From: Marinicauda algicola
Lineage (GTDB): Bacteria; Pseudomonadota; Alphaproteobacteria; Caulobacterales; Maricaulaceae
Assembly: GCF_017161425.1 (NCBI RefSeq)
Contig: NZ_CP071057.1
Location: 310,001 to 374,000, forward strand
Reading direction: 5' to 3'
Length of the DNA stretch: 64,000 nucleotides
In this document: positions 9,624 through 19,383 of the stretch, in pieces
How positions within the stretch are numbered: the first letter of the stretch is position 1
Layout: each line of letters starts with the position of its first letter
Program-made: the position numbers and the translations under genes
Notes under the pieces: model-generated
The model's database searches: none
Seen by the model: only the letters and a program-made list of their open reading frames with translations
Told to the model about the DNA's origin: nothing

Positions 9624-9834
9624 GTCGGCCTCCCTCGATGAGCCTTGTTCGTCAGGGAACATGGGCCGAAGCGGTCCGGTTATCGAGGGGGAAGGCGTGA
9701 TGGCACTGTTTCCGTCCAGGAAAGGATGCGCCCGCGCGCGTCCCCCCGCACGCGTCCCGGTGGACGCGGCGCGCGCGCCGGGCTAAGGCGAGGCCGCCTC
9801 GCGGCGGGCGGCAGACCAGGACAGACGTGATTTC

Positions 9835-11298
9835 ATGAGCGAACCCTTTGTACTCGGCTGGGAGGAATGGGCGGCCTTTCCGGGCCTCGGCCTTCCCGCG
9901 ATCAAGGCGAAGGTGGATACCGGCGCGCGCACCTCGGCGCTGCACGCGGTCTCGATCGAGCCCTTCGGCCCCGTCGACAAGCCCCAGGTCCGCTTCATCA
10001 TGCATCCCGTGCCCGACCGGCCCGAGGTCGAGGTCACCTGCGCGGCCCCGGCGGTCGACCGGCGCGAGGTGACGAGCTCGAACGGGGAGACCGAGCTGCG
10101 CTGGGTGATCGAGGCGCGCGTGAAGATCGGCGAGCGCGAATGGCCGATCGAGGTGACGCTCACCAACCGGGAGACCATGCAGTACCGCATGCTGCTCGGC
10201 CGCGCGGCGATTCTCGACGACATGGTGGTCAGCCCCACCACCTCCTGCGCGCAGGGCGAGCTCGGCTACGAGCTCTACAAGGACTTCCCCAGGCGCAAGC
10301 CGGTCAAGCGCCCGCTGCGCATCGCCATCCTGACGCGCGAACCGAAGAACTACTCCTCCCAGCGCCTGAAGGAGGCCGCCGAGGCCAAGGGCCACGTCGC
10401 GGAGATGATCAATACCGCGCGCTGCACCATGGCGATCAACGCGCTCTCGCCGGCGGTGTTCTATGACGGGCGCAAGCTGCCGCGCTACGACGCGGTGATC
10501 CCGCGCATCGGGGCCTCGCTGACCGATTACGGCATGGCCGTGCTGCGCCAGTTCGAGATGACCGGCGCCTACATCCTCAATTCCGCCCCCGCGATCGGGG
10601 CGAGCCGGGACAAGCTCTACGCCCACCAGGTGCTCGCGCGTGCCGGCATCGGCATGCCCACCACGGCCTTCGCCCACTCCCCGAAGGACACCAAGAACCT
10701 CATCTCCCACGTCGGCGGCGCGCCGCTGGTGGTGAAGCTGCTGGAAAGCACGCAAGGCAAGGGCGTCGTGCTTGCCGAGACCGCCAAGGCGGCCGAGAGC
10801 GTGATCGACGCCTTCCGCGGGCTGGAGGCCAACTTCATCGTCCAGGAATTCGTCAAGGAGGCGGCCGGGGAGGACATTCGCGCCCTCGTCGTGGGCGGCA
10901 AGGTCGTCGCGGCGATGAAGCGCAAGGCCCAGGCCGGCGAGTTCCGCTCCAACCTGCACCGCGGCGGGGAGGCGATGCGGGTCAAGCTCACGAAGGAGGA
11001 GCGCGCGACCGCCCTCAGGGCGGCCAAGGCGATGGGCCTGGCGGTCGCGGGCGTCGATCTCCTGCGCTCCGACACCGGGCCGAAGGTGCTCGAGGTCAAT
11101 TCCTCGCCGGGCCTTGAAGGCATCGAGAAGACGTCCGGCAAGGACGTCGCCGGCCTGCTCATCGACCACATCGAGGCCCATGTGCGCACCATGACCGGAC
11201 CGCCGCGCCGGCGCGCCAGGTCCAGGAAGGCCCAGGCCGCCCGGGCCGAGGCCGGCGCCGGGCCGGCGGGCGAAGCCGGGCGCGACGCGGCGGAATGA
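9835..11298 (+). CDS. RimB-like aspartic protease domain fused to a RimK-type ATP-grasp ligase
   Basis: 487 aa. Residues about 1-150 are the RimB/ATP-dependent zinc protease-like retropepsin domain ([17 protein letters not shown], then [16 protein letters not shown]). Residues about 155-460 are a RimK ATP-grasp ligase ([74 protein letters not shown]). RimK adds glutamates to the C-terminus of ribosomal protein S6. RimB-type proteins are associated with rimK genes and may act on that tail. The C-terminal 30 residues are a basic, Ala-rich extension. Confidence 0.9.
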   Translation: MSEPFVLGWEEWAAFPGLGLPAIKAKVDTGARTSALHAVSIEPFGPVDKPQVRFIMHPVPDRPEVEVTCAAPAVDRREVTSSNGETELRWVIEARVKIGEREWPIEVTLTNRETMQYRMLLGRAAILDDMVVSPTTSCAQGELGYELYKDFPRRKPVKRPLRIAILTREPKNYSSQRLKEAAEAKGHVAEMINTARCTMAINALSPAVFYDGRKLPRYDAVIPRIGASLTDYGMAVLRQFEMTGAYILNSAPAIGASRDKLYAHQVLARAGIGMPTTAFAHSPKDTKNLISHVGGAPLVVKLLESTQGKGVVLAETAKAAESVIDAFRGLEANFIVQEFVKEAAGEDIRALVVGGKVVAAMKRKAQAGEFRSNLHRGGEAMRVKLTKEERATALRAAKAMGLAVAGVDLLRSDTGPKVLEVNSSPGLEGIEKTSGKDVAGLLIDHIEAHVRTMTGPPRRRARSRKAQAARAEAGAGPAGEAGRDAAE

Positions 11299-11335
11299 AA
11301 AAAGCCCGCGGCCGGTTGAGGGTCCGGCCGCGGGC
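11298..11335 (-). terminator. rho-independent terminator for the fasciclin gene
   Basis: A perfect 12-bp GC stem (GCCCGCGGCCGG, 11304-11315, paired with 11324-11335) has an 8-base loop. On the minus strand it is followed by a run of six T (11303-11298). It sits downstream of the fasciclin gene and touches the stop codon of the RimK fusion. Confidence 0.88.
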
Positions 11336-11405
11336 TCCCCGCATGCGGCGCGCGCCCGTCGGGAGACATGAGGGCCCCGCGCGCCGCACCGGCTCGTGAC
11401 CGGGC

Positions 11406-11921
11406 TTATTCGCCCGGCAGGATCACCGTATCGATGACGTGGATCACGCCGTTGCTGGCGTCGACGTCGGCGGCGACGACACTGGCGCCGTCGACCGTGA
11501 CCGAGCCGTCGGCGTTCACGACGACGTTCACGGTGTCGCCCTGCAGGGTTTCGAGCTCATACGTGCCCGGCTCGGTCCCGGCGGCCGTGTATTCGCCCGG
11601 CACCACGTGATAGGTCAGCACCGAGACGAGCTGGTCCTTGTTCTCCGGCTGCAGGAGCGTGTCGAGCGTGCCCTCGGGCAGGGCGGCGAAGGCCGGATCG
11701 TTCGGCGCGAAGACGGTGAACGGGCCTTCGCCCTTCAGCGCCTCGACGAGTTCGGCGGCCTGCAGCGCGGCGACGAGCGTGTCGAAGCCGTCGGCCTGGA
11801 TGGCGGTGTCCACGATGTCGGCCTGCATCTGGTGATGGTCGCCGGAGGCGTGGTGGTCGGCGAGGGCGGGCGCCGCGGTCAGGGCGATCGCGGCGGTGGA
11901 AAGCAGGGCGGTGAATCGCAT
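11406..11921 (-). CDS. secreted fasciclin (FAS1) domain protein
   Basis: 171 aa. A Sec signal peptide ([21 protein letters not shown]) is followed by a His-rich mature start and one FAS1 domain. Domain landmarks are [20 protein letters not shown], the H1 motif [16 protein letters not shown], the YHVVPGEY motif, and the H2 box [17 protein letters not shown]. Single-domain bacterial FAS1 proteins are exported adhesion- or surface-related proteins with no defined enzymology. AAGGAGGAG precedes the ATG. A perfect 9-bp hairpin (11955-11975) lies in the probable 5' leader. Confidence 0.95.
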   Translation of the reverse strand: MRFTALLSTAAIALTAAPALADHHASGDHHQMQADIVDTAIQADGFDTLVAALQAAELVEALKGEGPFTVFAPNDPAFAALPEGTLDTLLQPENKDQLVSVLTYHVVPGEYTAAGTEPGTYELETLQGDTVNVVVNADGSVTVDGASVVAADVDASNGVIHVIDTVILPGE

Positions 11922-12171
11922 GGGGTTCTCCTCCTTGGGAGGTCTGGTGGGGAGGCTGCCGGAGCATCCGGCAGCTGCCCGGCCTCTTGCCGGACGAACT
12001 CTCATACGAGTGCCGGACCCCCGCCGGATCTGCCCGTCATAAGTTTATGCCGCGCGCGGCCCGCGGCGGGGCGCCTCCCGCGCCTTCCGGCACGCACGGC
12101 AAATACCGGGTGGCAAGCGCGCGCCGGCGGCGCTACGCCTTCGCCAGGCTTGAAGACAAAAGAGGTTCTCG

Positions 12172-13002
12172 ATGTCAGGAGAAGAGGACGCGGCCGACCG
12201 CGACTACGTGATCGGGGTGAACGAGGCCGAGATCGCCCGGCTCGGCACCCAGCATGCCGTCTGGCGCGAGACGGCGCTGAAGGCCTGGTCGCGGGCGGGG
12301 CTGAAGCCCGCCATGGCGGTCGCCGATATCGGCTGCGGGCCGGGCTATGCCGCCCTCGATCTCGCCGCGGCGGTCGGGCCGCAGGGACGCGTGATCGGCG
12401 TCGACCAGTCGCGCACCTTCCTGAAGGTTCTGCGCGAGCGCGCCGCGGGGCAGGGGCTGTCGAACGTCGAGACGGTCGAGAGCGATCTCGCCCACCTCGA
12501 CCTGGCGCCGGAAAGCCTCGACATGATCTTTGTGCGCTGGGTGCTCTCCTTCGTGCCCGAGCCCGAGGCCGCGCTCGCGCGCATGGTGAGGGCGCTCAAG
12601 CCCGGCGGTGCCATCGTGCTGCAGGAATACGGCTGCTACCGCACCTTCCGCGTCGAGCCGCACGAGCCGGTCCTCGACCGCTTCCTCGATGCGGTCGAGG
12701 CGAGCTGGAAGGCCGGGGGCGGGGACGCCAATGTCGCGCGCCGCCTGCCGGGCGCTCTCGTGGACGCGGGGTGCGAGGTCGCCCAGATGACGCCCCTGGT
12801 GTTCGCGGCGCAGCGCGGCGAACCCTTCTACACCTGGCCCCTGACCTGGATCCGCCAGGCTCCCGACCGCATGGCCGAACTCGGCTTCCTGACGGCGCAG
12901 CAGGCCCGCGACTTCCATGCCTGGCTCGGGCGCGTCGACGCGGCGGAGCACTCCTGGCTCACCACTCCGATGGTGCTGGAAATCATCGCCCGCAAATGCT
13001 GA
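12172..13002 (+). CDS. class I SAM-dependent methyltransferase
   Basis: 276 aa. The SAM-binding loop MAVADIGCGPGYAALDLA (about residue 45), the acidic strand end RVIGVDQS and the post-I segment ALKPGGAIVLQEYG identify a small-molecule-type methyltransferase fold. The substrate is not evident. The first 30 residues (acidic, then VNEAEIARLGTQHAVW) resemble ubiquinone/menaquinone-type methyltransferase relatives but do not decide the substrate. The SDR gene starts 33 bp downstream. Confidence 0.85.
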   Translation: MSGEEDAADRDYVIGVNEAEIARLGTQHAVWRETALKAWSRAGLKPAMAVADIGCGPGYAALDLAAAVGPQGRVIGVDQSRTFLKVLRERAAGQGLSNVETVESDLAHLDLAPESLDMIFVRWVLSFVPEPEAALARMVRALKPGGAIVLQEYGCYRTFRVEPHEPVLDRFLDAVEASWKAGGGDANVARRLPGALVDAGCEVAQMTPLVFAAQRGEPFYTWPLTWIRQAPDRMAELGFLTAQQARDFHAWLGRVDAAEHSWLTTPMVLEIIARKC

Positions 13003-13035
13003 GCTATGATCGTCCCTTCTCGACAGGAGTCTTCC

Positions 13036-13992
13036 ATGCCGCTCGCCCTCCAGACTCCGGTCGACAGCCCGTTCGGCGCGCGCTCCACAGCGATGGGGGT
13101 CGTCCGGGGGCATGACCTCTCCGGCAAGCGCGCGCTCGTCACCGGCGGCTATTCGGGGATCGGGCTGGAAACCACCCGGGCGCTCGCCGCCGCCGGGGCC
13201 GAGGTGATCGTGCCCGCCCGCGACCGGGAGAAGGCCGGGCGCGCCCTCGCGCAGGTCGAGGGGCGCATCGAGATCGCCGATCTCGACCTCGGCGACCAGA
13301 ATAGCGTCAGGGCGTGTGCCGATAGCCTCGCCGGGCGGTTCGACAGACTCCATCTGCTGATCAGCAATGCCGGGATCATGGCCTGCCCGCTGCAGCGGAC
13401 CGCCGAGGGGTGGGAGCTGCAGTTCGCGACCAACCATCTCGGCCACTTCACCCTGTTCGCCGGGCTTCTGCCCTTGCTGCGCAGGGCGGACGGCGCGCGC
13501 GTCGTGGCGCTGTCCTCGCTCGGTCACCTCATCACCGATGTCGACCGCGAGGATCCGATGTTCCACCACCGCGCCTACGACAAGTGGGTCGCCTACGGCC
13601 AGTCGAAGAGCGCCAACGCGCAGTTCGCCGTCGCGGTGGCGCAGCGGTTTTCCGGCGACGGCATAAGGGCTTACTCGGTCCATCCCGGCGGCATCATGAC
13701 CGATCTCCAGCGCGATCTCGCGGCCGAGGAGATGCGCGCCATGGGCTGGATCGACGAGCAGGGCCGCGTCCCGGACCGCTTCAAGACGCCGGAGCAGGGC
13801 GCCGCGACGAGCGTGTGGGCGGCGGTCTCGCCCCTGCTCGAGGACCGCTCCGGGGCCTATCTGGAAGACTGCAATGTCGCGGTGGAGGAAGAGGGGCGCA
13901 CCCAGTCCGGCGTGCGTGCCTGGGCGGTCGATCCGGACCGCGCCGAGGCGCTGTGGGTGCTGTCGGAGCGGCTGACGGGCCTGCGGGTCTGA
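13036..13992 (+). CDS. short-chain dehydrogenase/reductase
   Basis: 318 aa. Rossmann NAD(P) motif ALVTGGYSGIGLET (about residue 38), HLLISNAGIMACP (NAG motif), catalytic Ser in VVALSSLGH, and the Tyr-x3-Lys motif in AYGQSKSAN place it in the classical SDR family, in the retinol dehydrogenase/WWOX-like branch. The substrate is unknown. ACAGGAG lies 6 bases before the ATG at 13036, which is preferred over an in-frame ATG at 13006 that has no ribosome site. Confidence 0.9.
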   Translation: MPLALQTPVDSPFGARSTAMGVVRGHDLSGKRALVTGGYSGIGLETTRALAAAGAEVIVPARDREKAGRALAQVEGRIEIADLDLGDQNSVRACADSLAGRFDRLHLLISNAGIMACPLQRTAEGWELQFATNHLGHFTLFAGLLPLLRRADGARVVALSSLGHLITDVDREDPMFHHRAYDKWVAYGQSKSANAQFAVAVAQRFSGDGIRAYSVHPGGIMTDLQRDLAAEEMRAMGWIDEQGRVPDRFKTPEQGAATSVWAAVSPLLEDRSGAYLEDCNVAVEEEGRTQSGVRAWAVDPDRAEALWVLSERLTGLRV

Positions 13993-14088
13993 AAAAATCG
14001 CCTCGCGCGTGCATTTCGAGATGACGCAGAGGGCACCTTGCGATAATACCAGCATTTCGGCCCGCTTTATTTCCACATCGGAAACGAC

Positions 14089-15003
14089 ATGGATCGCATC
14101 GACGCCCTGAAGCTGTTCACTGCCGTGGCGGAGCTCGAAAGCTTCACCCGCGCTGCCGAGCGCATGGGCATGACGCCCGGTGCCGCCTCGAAGCAGATTT
14201 CCGCGCTGGAAGAGCGCCTGCAGGTGCGCCTGCTGGAGCGCACGACCCGCTCGGTGCGCCTGACCGATGCCGGCGAGGCCCTGCTCGACCGGGTGCGCCC
14301 CTGGCTCACCGAGTACGAGGCGATCGAGCACGGGCTCGTCGCCGAGAGCGCGAAGGCGGCTGGCACGCTGCGCGTTTCGGCGCCGGTCGATTTCGGCACC
14401 TCGCGCCTGATCGCGGTCGTCACCGCCTTCATGGAGCGCTGGCCGGAGGTGGAGGTGCGCCTGGAGTTCTCCGACCGCATGGTCGACCTCGTCGACGAGG
14501 GCTATGATCTCGCCGTGCGCATCGGCCATCTGGAGGACAGCTCGCTGATCGCGCGCCGGCTCGCGCCCGCGCCGCTCGCCGCGATCGCCGCGCCGTCCTA
14601 TCTCGAGCGCAGGGGGACCCCCTCCCACCCGGCCGAGCTGTCGCGCCATGCCTGCATCATCGACCGCAACAAGCCGGCGCCGAACCAGTGGCGCTTCGTG
14701 CGGGGGAGCGAAGTCGTGGAGGCGCGGGTCGACGGCCGGCTGATCCTGAACGGCGCGCGTGCCGCGGTGAACGCCGCCTGCGCCGGAGCGGGTATCGCCT
14801 GCCCGCCGGAATGGGCGGCCGAGCAGGCCCTCGCCGAGGGCCGGGTGGTCAAGCTGCTCGACGGCTGGGAGCCAGATCACCGCGATCTCTGGGCGGTCTT
14901 TCCGAGCAATCGCTATCTCGCCCACCGGGTGCGCCTGTTCGTCGATTTCCTGGCCGACTGGTTCAAGGGCGGGCTCTGCCCGCAGGGCCCGGGCACGTGC
15001 TGA
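14089..15003 (+). CDS. LysR-family transcriptional regulator
   Basis: 304 aa. N-terminal LysR helix-turn-helix (residues 1-60; LESFTRAAERMGMTPGAASKQISALEERL), then the effector-binding fold beginning with GTLRVSAPVDFG. The SFTRAAE and FxxRWPEVEVRLEFSDRMVDLVDEGYDLAVRIG segments place it in the CrgA/AaeR-like subgroup. LysR proteins often regulate a neighbouring gene. Candidates are the SDR just upstream on the same strand or the convergent FAD monooxygenase, but no operator was identified. Confidence 0.93.
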   Translation: MDRIDALKLFTAVAELESFTRAAERMGMTPGAASKQISALEERLQVRLLERTTRSVRLTDAGEALLDRVRPWLTEYEAIEHGLVAESAKAAGTLRVSAPVDFGTSRLIAVVTAFMERWPEVEVRLEFSDRMVDLVDEGYDLAVRIGHLEDSSLIARRLAPAPLAAIAAPSYLERRGTPSHPAELSRHACIIDRNKPAPNQWRFVRGSEVVEARVDGRLILNGARAAVNAACAGAGIACPPEWAAEQALAEGRVVKLLDGWEPDHRDLWAVFPSNRYLAHRVRLFVDFLADWFKGGLCPQGPGTC

Positions 15004-15007
15004 ACGG

Positions 15008-16183
15008 CTAGAAGGGCGTGCGCCCCCTGCCGGCGAGCGTCCAGGCCATCCATCCCCGGATCAGCGGCAGGCGGCAGCCGATCCCCATGGCGAGGTCGCG
15101 CGCCCAGCCGAGCATTTTCGAAGACGACTGGAAGACCGGCGTCAGCGCCCAGCTCATCCAGGTATAATAGCGCGTCGCGGGCCGGCGCGCCCGCTCCCAG
15201 CGGGGCAGGGCGTGCTTCAGCGGGGCATGGTCGGCGAGGGCGTCGGCCAGCGCCGCGGCGTCGCACAGGGCGAGATTGGCGCCCTGGCCGAGCTGCGGGC
15301 TCATGGCGTGCGCGGCATCGCCCATCAGCAGCACGTTACCGTTTCGCCAGCGCTGACAGCGCACGTCGCGATAGACGGCGTGGGCGAAGTCGTCCGGCCC
15401 GGAGACATCGCCATTGACCGCCGCCGCCTTGTCCCACAGCCGGGCGAGTTCGGTGCGGAACGCCTCGAGCCCGGCCGCGCGCCAGGCCTCCAGCCCGTCA
15501 TGGCGGATCGACCAGAAGAAGCTCACGCCCGGCCGGCCTTCCGGATCTGCCGGATTGTCGCCCACGGGCAGCAGGCCGATCATGATGCGGCAGCCCTGAT
15601 AGACCTGTTCCAGCTCGCCGTCGCGCCGCCCCTCCGGCTCCGGCGCGATGCGCCAGAGCGCTCCCCAGGGATAGAGCGGCGCGCGCGCCCCGGGACACAC
15701 CTGTTCGCGCAGGCCCGATCCCGCGCCGTCGCAGACCAGGGCGAGATCGAAGGGCTCGCTTTCGCCCGCCGGGGTGAGCAGGCGCGGGCGTTGGAAGCTG
15801 GAAAATCCCGTCACCTCGGTTCCCGCCCGGAAGACTGCGCCCGCCTCGCGCGCGGCGGTGTGCAACAGGTCGAAAAGGCTCGCCCGGTGAATGCCGATGC
15901 CGGTATCGCCGGGCCGCCCGTCGCTATAGCGCAGGTCGAGCACCGTGCGGCCCTGCGGCGTGCGCCCGATCAGGCGCGATATGGCCGCCCCGCGCCGCTC
16001 GGCCTCCCCGCGCAGACCCAGCGTGCCGAGCGCGGCCAGTCCGGAGGGCTGGAGCAGCAGGCCGGCTCCCAGCGGGCGCGGCGTCTCGAACCGTTCGAAG
16101 ATCGCCACCTCGTGCCCGGCACGCGCCAGATGGGCCGCGCTCGCGAGCCCCGCCATGCCGCTGCCGATCACCGCGATGCGCAT
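15008..16183 (-). CDS. FAD-dependent monooxygenase (UbiH/PHBH-like)
   Basis: 391 aa. N-terminal FAD dinucleotide fold MRIAVIGSGMAGLASAAHLARAG, an RRGAAISRLIGR segment, LALVCDGAGSGLR (the second FAD/NADPH motif) and the C-terminal GD motif VLLMGDAAHAMSPQLGQGAN. Together they define a flavoprotein aromatic hydroxylase-type oxidoreductase. The substrate cannot be predicted. The ATG at 16183 begins directly at the FAD fold. The frame continues upstream without support and would add about 36 non-conserved residues. It diverges from the lipoprotein gene at 16319. Confidence 0.9.
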   Translation of the reverse strand: MRIAVIGSGMAGLASAAHLARAGHEVAIFERFETPRPLGAGLLLQPSGLAALGTLGLRGEAERRGAAISRLIGRTPQGRTVLDLRYSDGRPGDTGIGIHRASLFDLLHTAAREAGAVFRAGTEVTGFSSFQRPRLLTPAGESEPFDLALVCDGAGSGLREQVCPGARAPLYPWGALWRIAPEPEGRRDGELEQVYQGCRIMIGLLPVGDNPADPEGRPGVSFFWSIRHDGLEAWRAAGLEAFRTELARLWDKAAAVNGDVSGPDDFAHAVYRDVRCQRWRNGNVLLMGDAAHAMSPQLGQGANLALCDAAALADALADHAPLKHALPRWERARRPATRYYTWMSWALTPVFQSSSKMLGWARDLAMGIGCRLPLIRGWMAWTLAGRGRTPF

Positions 16184-16318
16184 GTTTCCGCTTCCGACCT
16201 TCCCCGGTGCATGCCTAGAACGCTTCGCCCCGGAGCGGAACGGGAAAACCGTTCGGCCGGGGCGCTTCCGCCCGGCGGAGGTTTCGGGCAAACTCGGCGC
16301 GGCAGGAGGACAGGACCT

Positions 16319-17182
16319 ATGCGCATTTCGATGGCCTTGGGCGCCGCGGCCGGCACGCTTGCGCTTGCCGCCTGCACGATGGCGGAATTCCCATCCGACA
16401 CGGCGCTGCAGGCCGGCTTCAGCGCCTCATCCGCGGGCACGGCACCTTCGCGCCCGGAGCGGGCGGGTTACCGGCTCGTCGGGGAGAGATTCGAAACCGA
16501 ACTCGTGTTCGTCGAGACCGGCGGCGAGGCGCGTGTCGCGGTAGTCCACCTTGTGGCCGGGGCCGATCCGCTGCGCGGGGAGCTGCGCTTCGCCGAGCCC
16601 TGGCTCGCCGACGGGGTACACGCGTTAGAGGGCGAGAGCGACGAGGGACTTGCGCTCGACGTCGTGCTCGAACCCGGCCCCTGCGAGGCCGGGGGACGGA
16701 GCTACGGCTATTTCGCGCAGCTGCACGCCGGGCGGATCTCCTATACCGGGTGCGCTGGCGAGACCGGCTCCTACACCCGCTGGAGCAACCGCATCGCCGA
16801 TCACCTGCCCGCGATCGAGGCGTGCCAGGACGGGGTGCGCAGCTCGACGCTGATGGCCTTTGCCGGTAGCGGCAGCCGGCGCGTCGTCCATGCGCGGCGC
16901 GAGGGGAGTGCGCATCTGGTGCGTTACGAGTTTCCCGGATCGGGCCGGTTCGACTGCCGGGTGGAGTACGGCGCGGTGAGCTGGCGCCCGGTGCCCGGGG
17001 AGGCGCCCGAACTCGATTCCGAAGGCGATCCGGTCTATCTGCCCGGCCAGTGGCCCGATGCGGGCGATGACTGCATGCTCTATGCACGCGTGCGCGATCG
17101 CCAGGGTGAGCTTCTCGGCGCGCTCGGCTATGATGTGTGCATGGCGGTCGGGTTCTCCGGTCCGCCCGGCCCCCTCGGCTGA
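16319..17182 (+). CDS. lipoprotein of unknown function
   Basis: 287 aa. Lipoprotein signal with lipobox LALAAC (residues about 14-19). AGGAGG sits 10 bases before the ATG. The mature protein has paired cysteines, including PCEAGGRSYGYFAQLHAGRISYTGCAGE near residue 125. This recalls the C...YxYxAxLxxxGxxYxGCA motif seen in exported COG3650-like proteins, so a similar domain is plausible but unproven. Two further cysteines follow (about 166 and 204), with more near the C-terminus. The next gene begins 28 bp downstream and is probably co-transcribed. Confidence 0.75.
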   Translation: MRISMALGAAAGTLALAACTMAEFPSDTALQAGFSASSAGTAPSRPERAGYRLVGERFETELVFVETGGEARVAVVHLVAGADPLRGELRFAEPWLADGVHALEGESDEGLALDVVLEPGPCEAGGRSYGYFAQLHAGRISYTGCAGETGSYTRWSNRIADHLPAIEACQDGVRSSTLMAFAGSGSRRVVHARREGSAHLVRYEFPGSGRFDCRVEYGAVSWRPVPGEAPELDSEGDPVYLPGQWPDAGDDCMLYARVRDRQGELLGALGYDVCMAVGFSGPPGPLG

Positions 17183-17209
17183 TCCTCGAGCCTCGTGAAG
17201 TCAGTGCCC

Positions 17210-18010
17210 ATGCTGCGACCCCTTCTGCTCGCCACCCTGGTTGCCGGCCTTGGCGGACCGGCCTCGGCGGAGCTTGTCGATGCCCGGCTCGGACCGGCCG
17301 AGGGCGGGCCGGCTCTCTGGCTCGCCTTCGATACCCAGCCCCGCGCGGTGCGCGCGGCCGGCGAGGCGCCCGGCATCTTCGAGATCGACGGCGTCGCCAG
17401 TCCCGCCCGCGTGATCGAGGTCGCGCTGCCTGCCGCGCTCGAGCGGATCGTCCTCGCCCCGGTGGACGCCGATACGGTGCGGCTGACGTTGAGCGGGGCC
17501 ATCGCAGGCGCGGATGCGCAGCTGCGCGAGGGCGGCGTGCTGATCCATCTCGCCGAGGCCGAACGCGCCGCAGCCGCGTCCGAGCCGACGCCGCCCGCGC
17601 AGCGGGCACCGCGCGAACTGCGCGCGCCCGGGGACAGCCCGGTCGAGCCTGCCCCGGCCGCTTCGCCCTCCGCCGCGGACGCCGTCCGCGACGACGAGAC
17701 GGTGGCCGGTCCCTGCGCCGCGACGCAGGCGCAGATCGCGGCGAGCCCGTGGGATCTCGACGCGCTGAGCGGGCACGCCGCCTGCCTCGCCGCGGAGGGC
17801 CTCACTGACCAGGCGATCGGCCTCTACGAGCGCGTGCTCGCCTTCGAGCCCGGCCATTACCAGGCCGCCATGGGCCTTGCCCGCCTGCGCACGCAGCGCG
17901 GGGAGACCTCGGTGGCGCGCGAGCTGTTCCTCGAAGCGGCGCGCAATGCGCGCACCGACGGGGAGGCCCTGCAGGCCCGCGCCGCAGCGCGGCGCCTGGA
18001 AGAGGGCTAG
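17210..18010 (+). CDS. exported TPR-repeat protein
   Basis: 266 aa from the ATG at 17210; an in-frame GTG at 17195 would add five residues. A signal peptide (MLRPLLLATLVAGLGGPASA) leads into a beta-rich N-terminal domain (residues 21-125). A Pro/Ala-rich linker (about 125-165) follows, then two to three tetratricopeptide-like helical pairs (AGLTDQAIGLYERVLAFEPGHYQAAMGLARL begins the clearest). Periplasmic TPR proteins act as assembly scaffolds, but the partner is unknown. Confidence 0.8.
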   Translation: MLRPLLLATLVAGLGGPASAELVDARLGPAEGGPALWLAFDTQPRAVRAAGEAPGIFEIDGVASPARVIEVALPAALERIVLAPVDADTVRLTLSGAIAGADAQLREGGVLIHLAEAERAAAASEPTPPAQRAPRELRAPGDSPVEPAPAASPSAADAVRDDETVAGPCAATQAQIAASPWDLDALSGHAACLAAEGLTDQAIGLYERVLAFEPGHYQAAMGLARLRTQRGETSVARELFLEAARNARTDGEALQARAAARRLEEG

Positions 18011-18014
18011 AGTC

Positions 18015-18938
18015 TCAGATCGTCAGGCCGGGGATTGCCGCAGCCTGCAGCCGCTTCAGCGTCTCAGCGCCCGCAGGGACGAGCTTGCGGGCGTCGAGGT
18101 CCATCGTGCAGCCGATCCCCTGCGCGCTCCACCAGGGTCGGCCTGTGGCCGGATCGAGCACCCAGTGGACGAGGCTGCGCACCTTCTCGCCCGCCGCCGT
18201 TACGCCGGAGCGCACGACGAAGCCGTCCCCGGGCCGGGGATAGGTGCGGTAGACGATGCGCAGCTCGAGCAGCGCACTGGCATGGCGCAGGGGTTCGCCG
18301 GAGGCGTGGTTGGCCCACTGCTCGGGAAAGCCGTCGCGGAAATGGATCACGCTGTCGGAGATCTTCGCGATGGCGCATTCGGGCCTCATCCGGCCGAATA
18401 TGTCCCCGTCCTGCGGGCCGAACCGGCCGCGTCCGGGGGCGGCGAGGCCCAGCGCGTCGGCGCGCGCGAGGGACACCTCGCGCGCCGGCTCGACGCGCTC
18501 GATGCCGCGCGGACCGGCCTCGTCCGGAACGGCGACCGTGAGCACGTCCATCGCGCTCCTCGCCCGCTGCGTCCAGGCGAAGGGGCGCGCGTTTCTCGGG
18601 TCGGCGTGGTCGAGGGTCATGGTGAAGCTCGCCGCCAGCCGGCCCTGCGCGACGTGGCGCATCATCAGCACGGCGGTGAGGCCGGTATCGGAGATCTCGC
18701 CGACCCCGCCCTCGATCACCAGCGGCGCGCCCGGCCGGGCCTCGGCGAAGAAGCGGACGTGCAGATCGCGTACGATCAGGGTGGCCGTCGCCTCCGCCCC
18801 GAAGGCGCCGCGCATGCCGATCATGTCCGACAGCGTGCCCACGGCCTGCATCGCCTTGTCGACATAGTATCGCACGTTGAGATGGCCGAGTTCGTCGCAC
18901 TCCCAGGCGTTCGCGTTGCCGCGCCACAGCTCGTGCAT
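18015..18938 (-). CDS. acyl-CoA thioesterase-like double hotdog protein
   Basis: 307 aa. The N-terminal half carries the 4HBT-type hotdog signature ECDELGHLNVRYYVDKAM (Asp...Gly-His-Leu-Asn...Tyr), and a second hotdog-like half follows residue 170 (HASGEPLRHASALLELRIVY). Hotdog enzymes hydrolyse or dehydrate acyl thioesters; the chain specificity is not readable. The gene stops 4 bp after the TPR gene on the other strand. It lies 16 bp downstream of the Zur-like gene and may be its co-transcript. Confidence 0.8.
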   Translation of the reverse strand: MHELWRGNANAWECDELGHLNVRYYVDKAMQAVGTLSDMIGMRGAFGAEATATLIVRDLHVRFFAEARPGAPLVIEGGVGEISDTGLTAVLMMRHVAQGRLAASFTMTLDHADPRNARPFAWTQRARSAMDVLTVAVPDEAGPRGIERVEPAREVSLARADALGLAAPGRGRFGPQDGDIFGRMRPECAIAKISDSVIHFRDGFPEQWANHASGEPLRHASALLELRIVYRTYPRPGDGFVVRSGVTAAGEKVRSLVHWVLDPATGRPWWSAQGIGCTMDLDARKLVPAGAETLKRLQAAAIPGLTI

Positions 18939-18954
18939 GTCCGCCCCCGCGTTG

Positions 18955-19383
18955 TCAGCGCGCGCAGGCCGCGCAGCGCCCGTAATGCTCGATCACCGAG
19001 CGGTCGACATGAAAGCCTGCAGGCACCTCGCCCGGGCCCTCGTCGACATGGCGTTCCTCGACGGTGCCGCAGCCCTCGCAGATGAACAGTTCCGCCCCGC
19101 CGCTTTCCTCCCCGTGCACGCACGCCATGTAGGCGTTGAGTGCCTCGACCTTGTGGGCGAGGCCGGCGGCGGTGAGGAAGTCCAGCGCGCGATACACCGT
19201 CGGCGGCTGCGCGCCGCCGCCGGGCTTCAGGCTGGACAGCAGGTCGTAGGCCTTCACCGGCCCGCCCGCATCGAGCAGCAGCTCGAGCACGCGCCGGCGC
19301 ATGGGCGTCAGCGAAAGGCCCTTGCGGCTGCAGAGCTTCTCGGCCTGGGCGAGGGCCTTGGATGTGGACTGGGCGAGTGTCAT
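18955..19383 (-). CDS. Fur-family zinc uptake regulator (Zur-like)
   Basis: 142 aa. Winged helix with GLSLTPMRRRVLELLL and PTVYRALDFLTAAGLAHKVE, then a dimerisation domain with the two CxxC zinc motifs (FICEGCG and RCAACAR) and HVDEG/H-Y residues of the metal site. The short length and motif spacing fit Zur better than Fur. Context supports zinc: the divergent neighbour is a His-rich TonB receptor, and a long dyad resembling a Zur box lies between them. The ATG at 19383 has no strong ribosome site; the frame extends further upstream. Confidence 0.85.
   Translation of the reverse strand: MTLAQSTSKALAQAEKLCSRKGLSLTPMRRRVLELLLDAGGPVKAYDLLSSLKPGGGAQPPTVYRALDFLTAAGLAHKVEALNAYMACVHGEESGGAELFICEGCGTVEERHVDEGPGEVPAGFHVDRSVIEHYGRCAACAR

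Noticed and set aside
9662-9834. Small frame and GC palindromes between the pirin gene and the RimK fusion
   Set aside because: The CGCG-rich alternation gives many short inverted repeats by chance. No T-run, ribosome site or conserved motif makes it a specific element.
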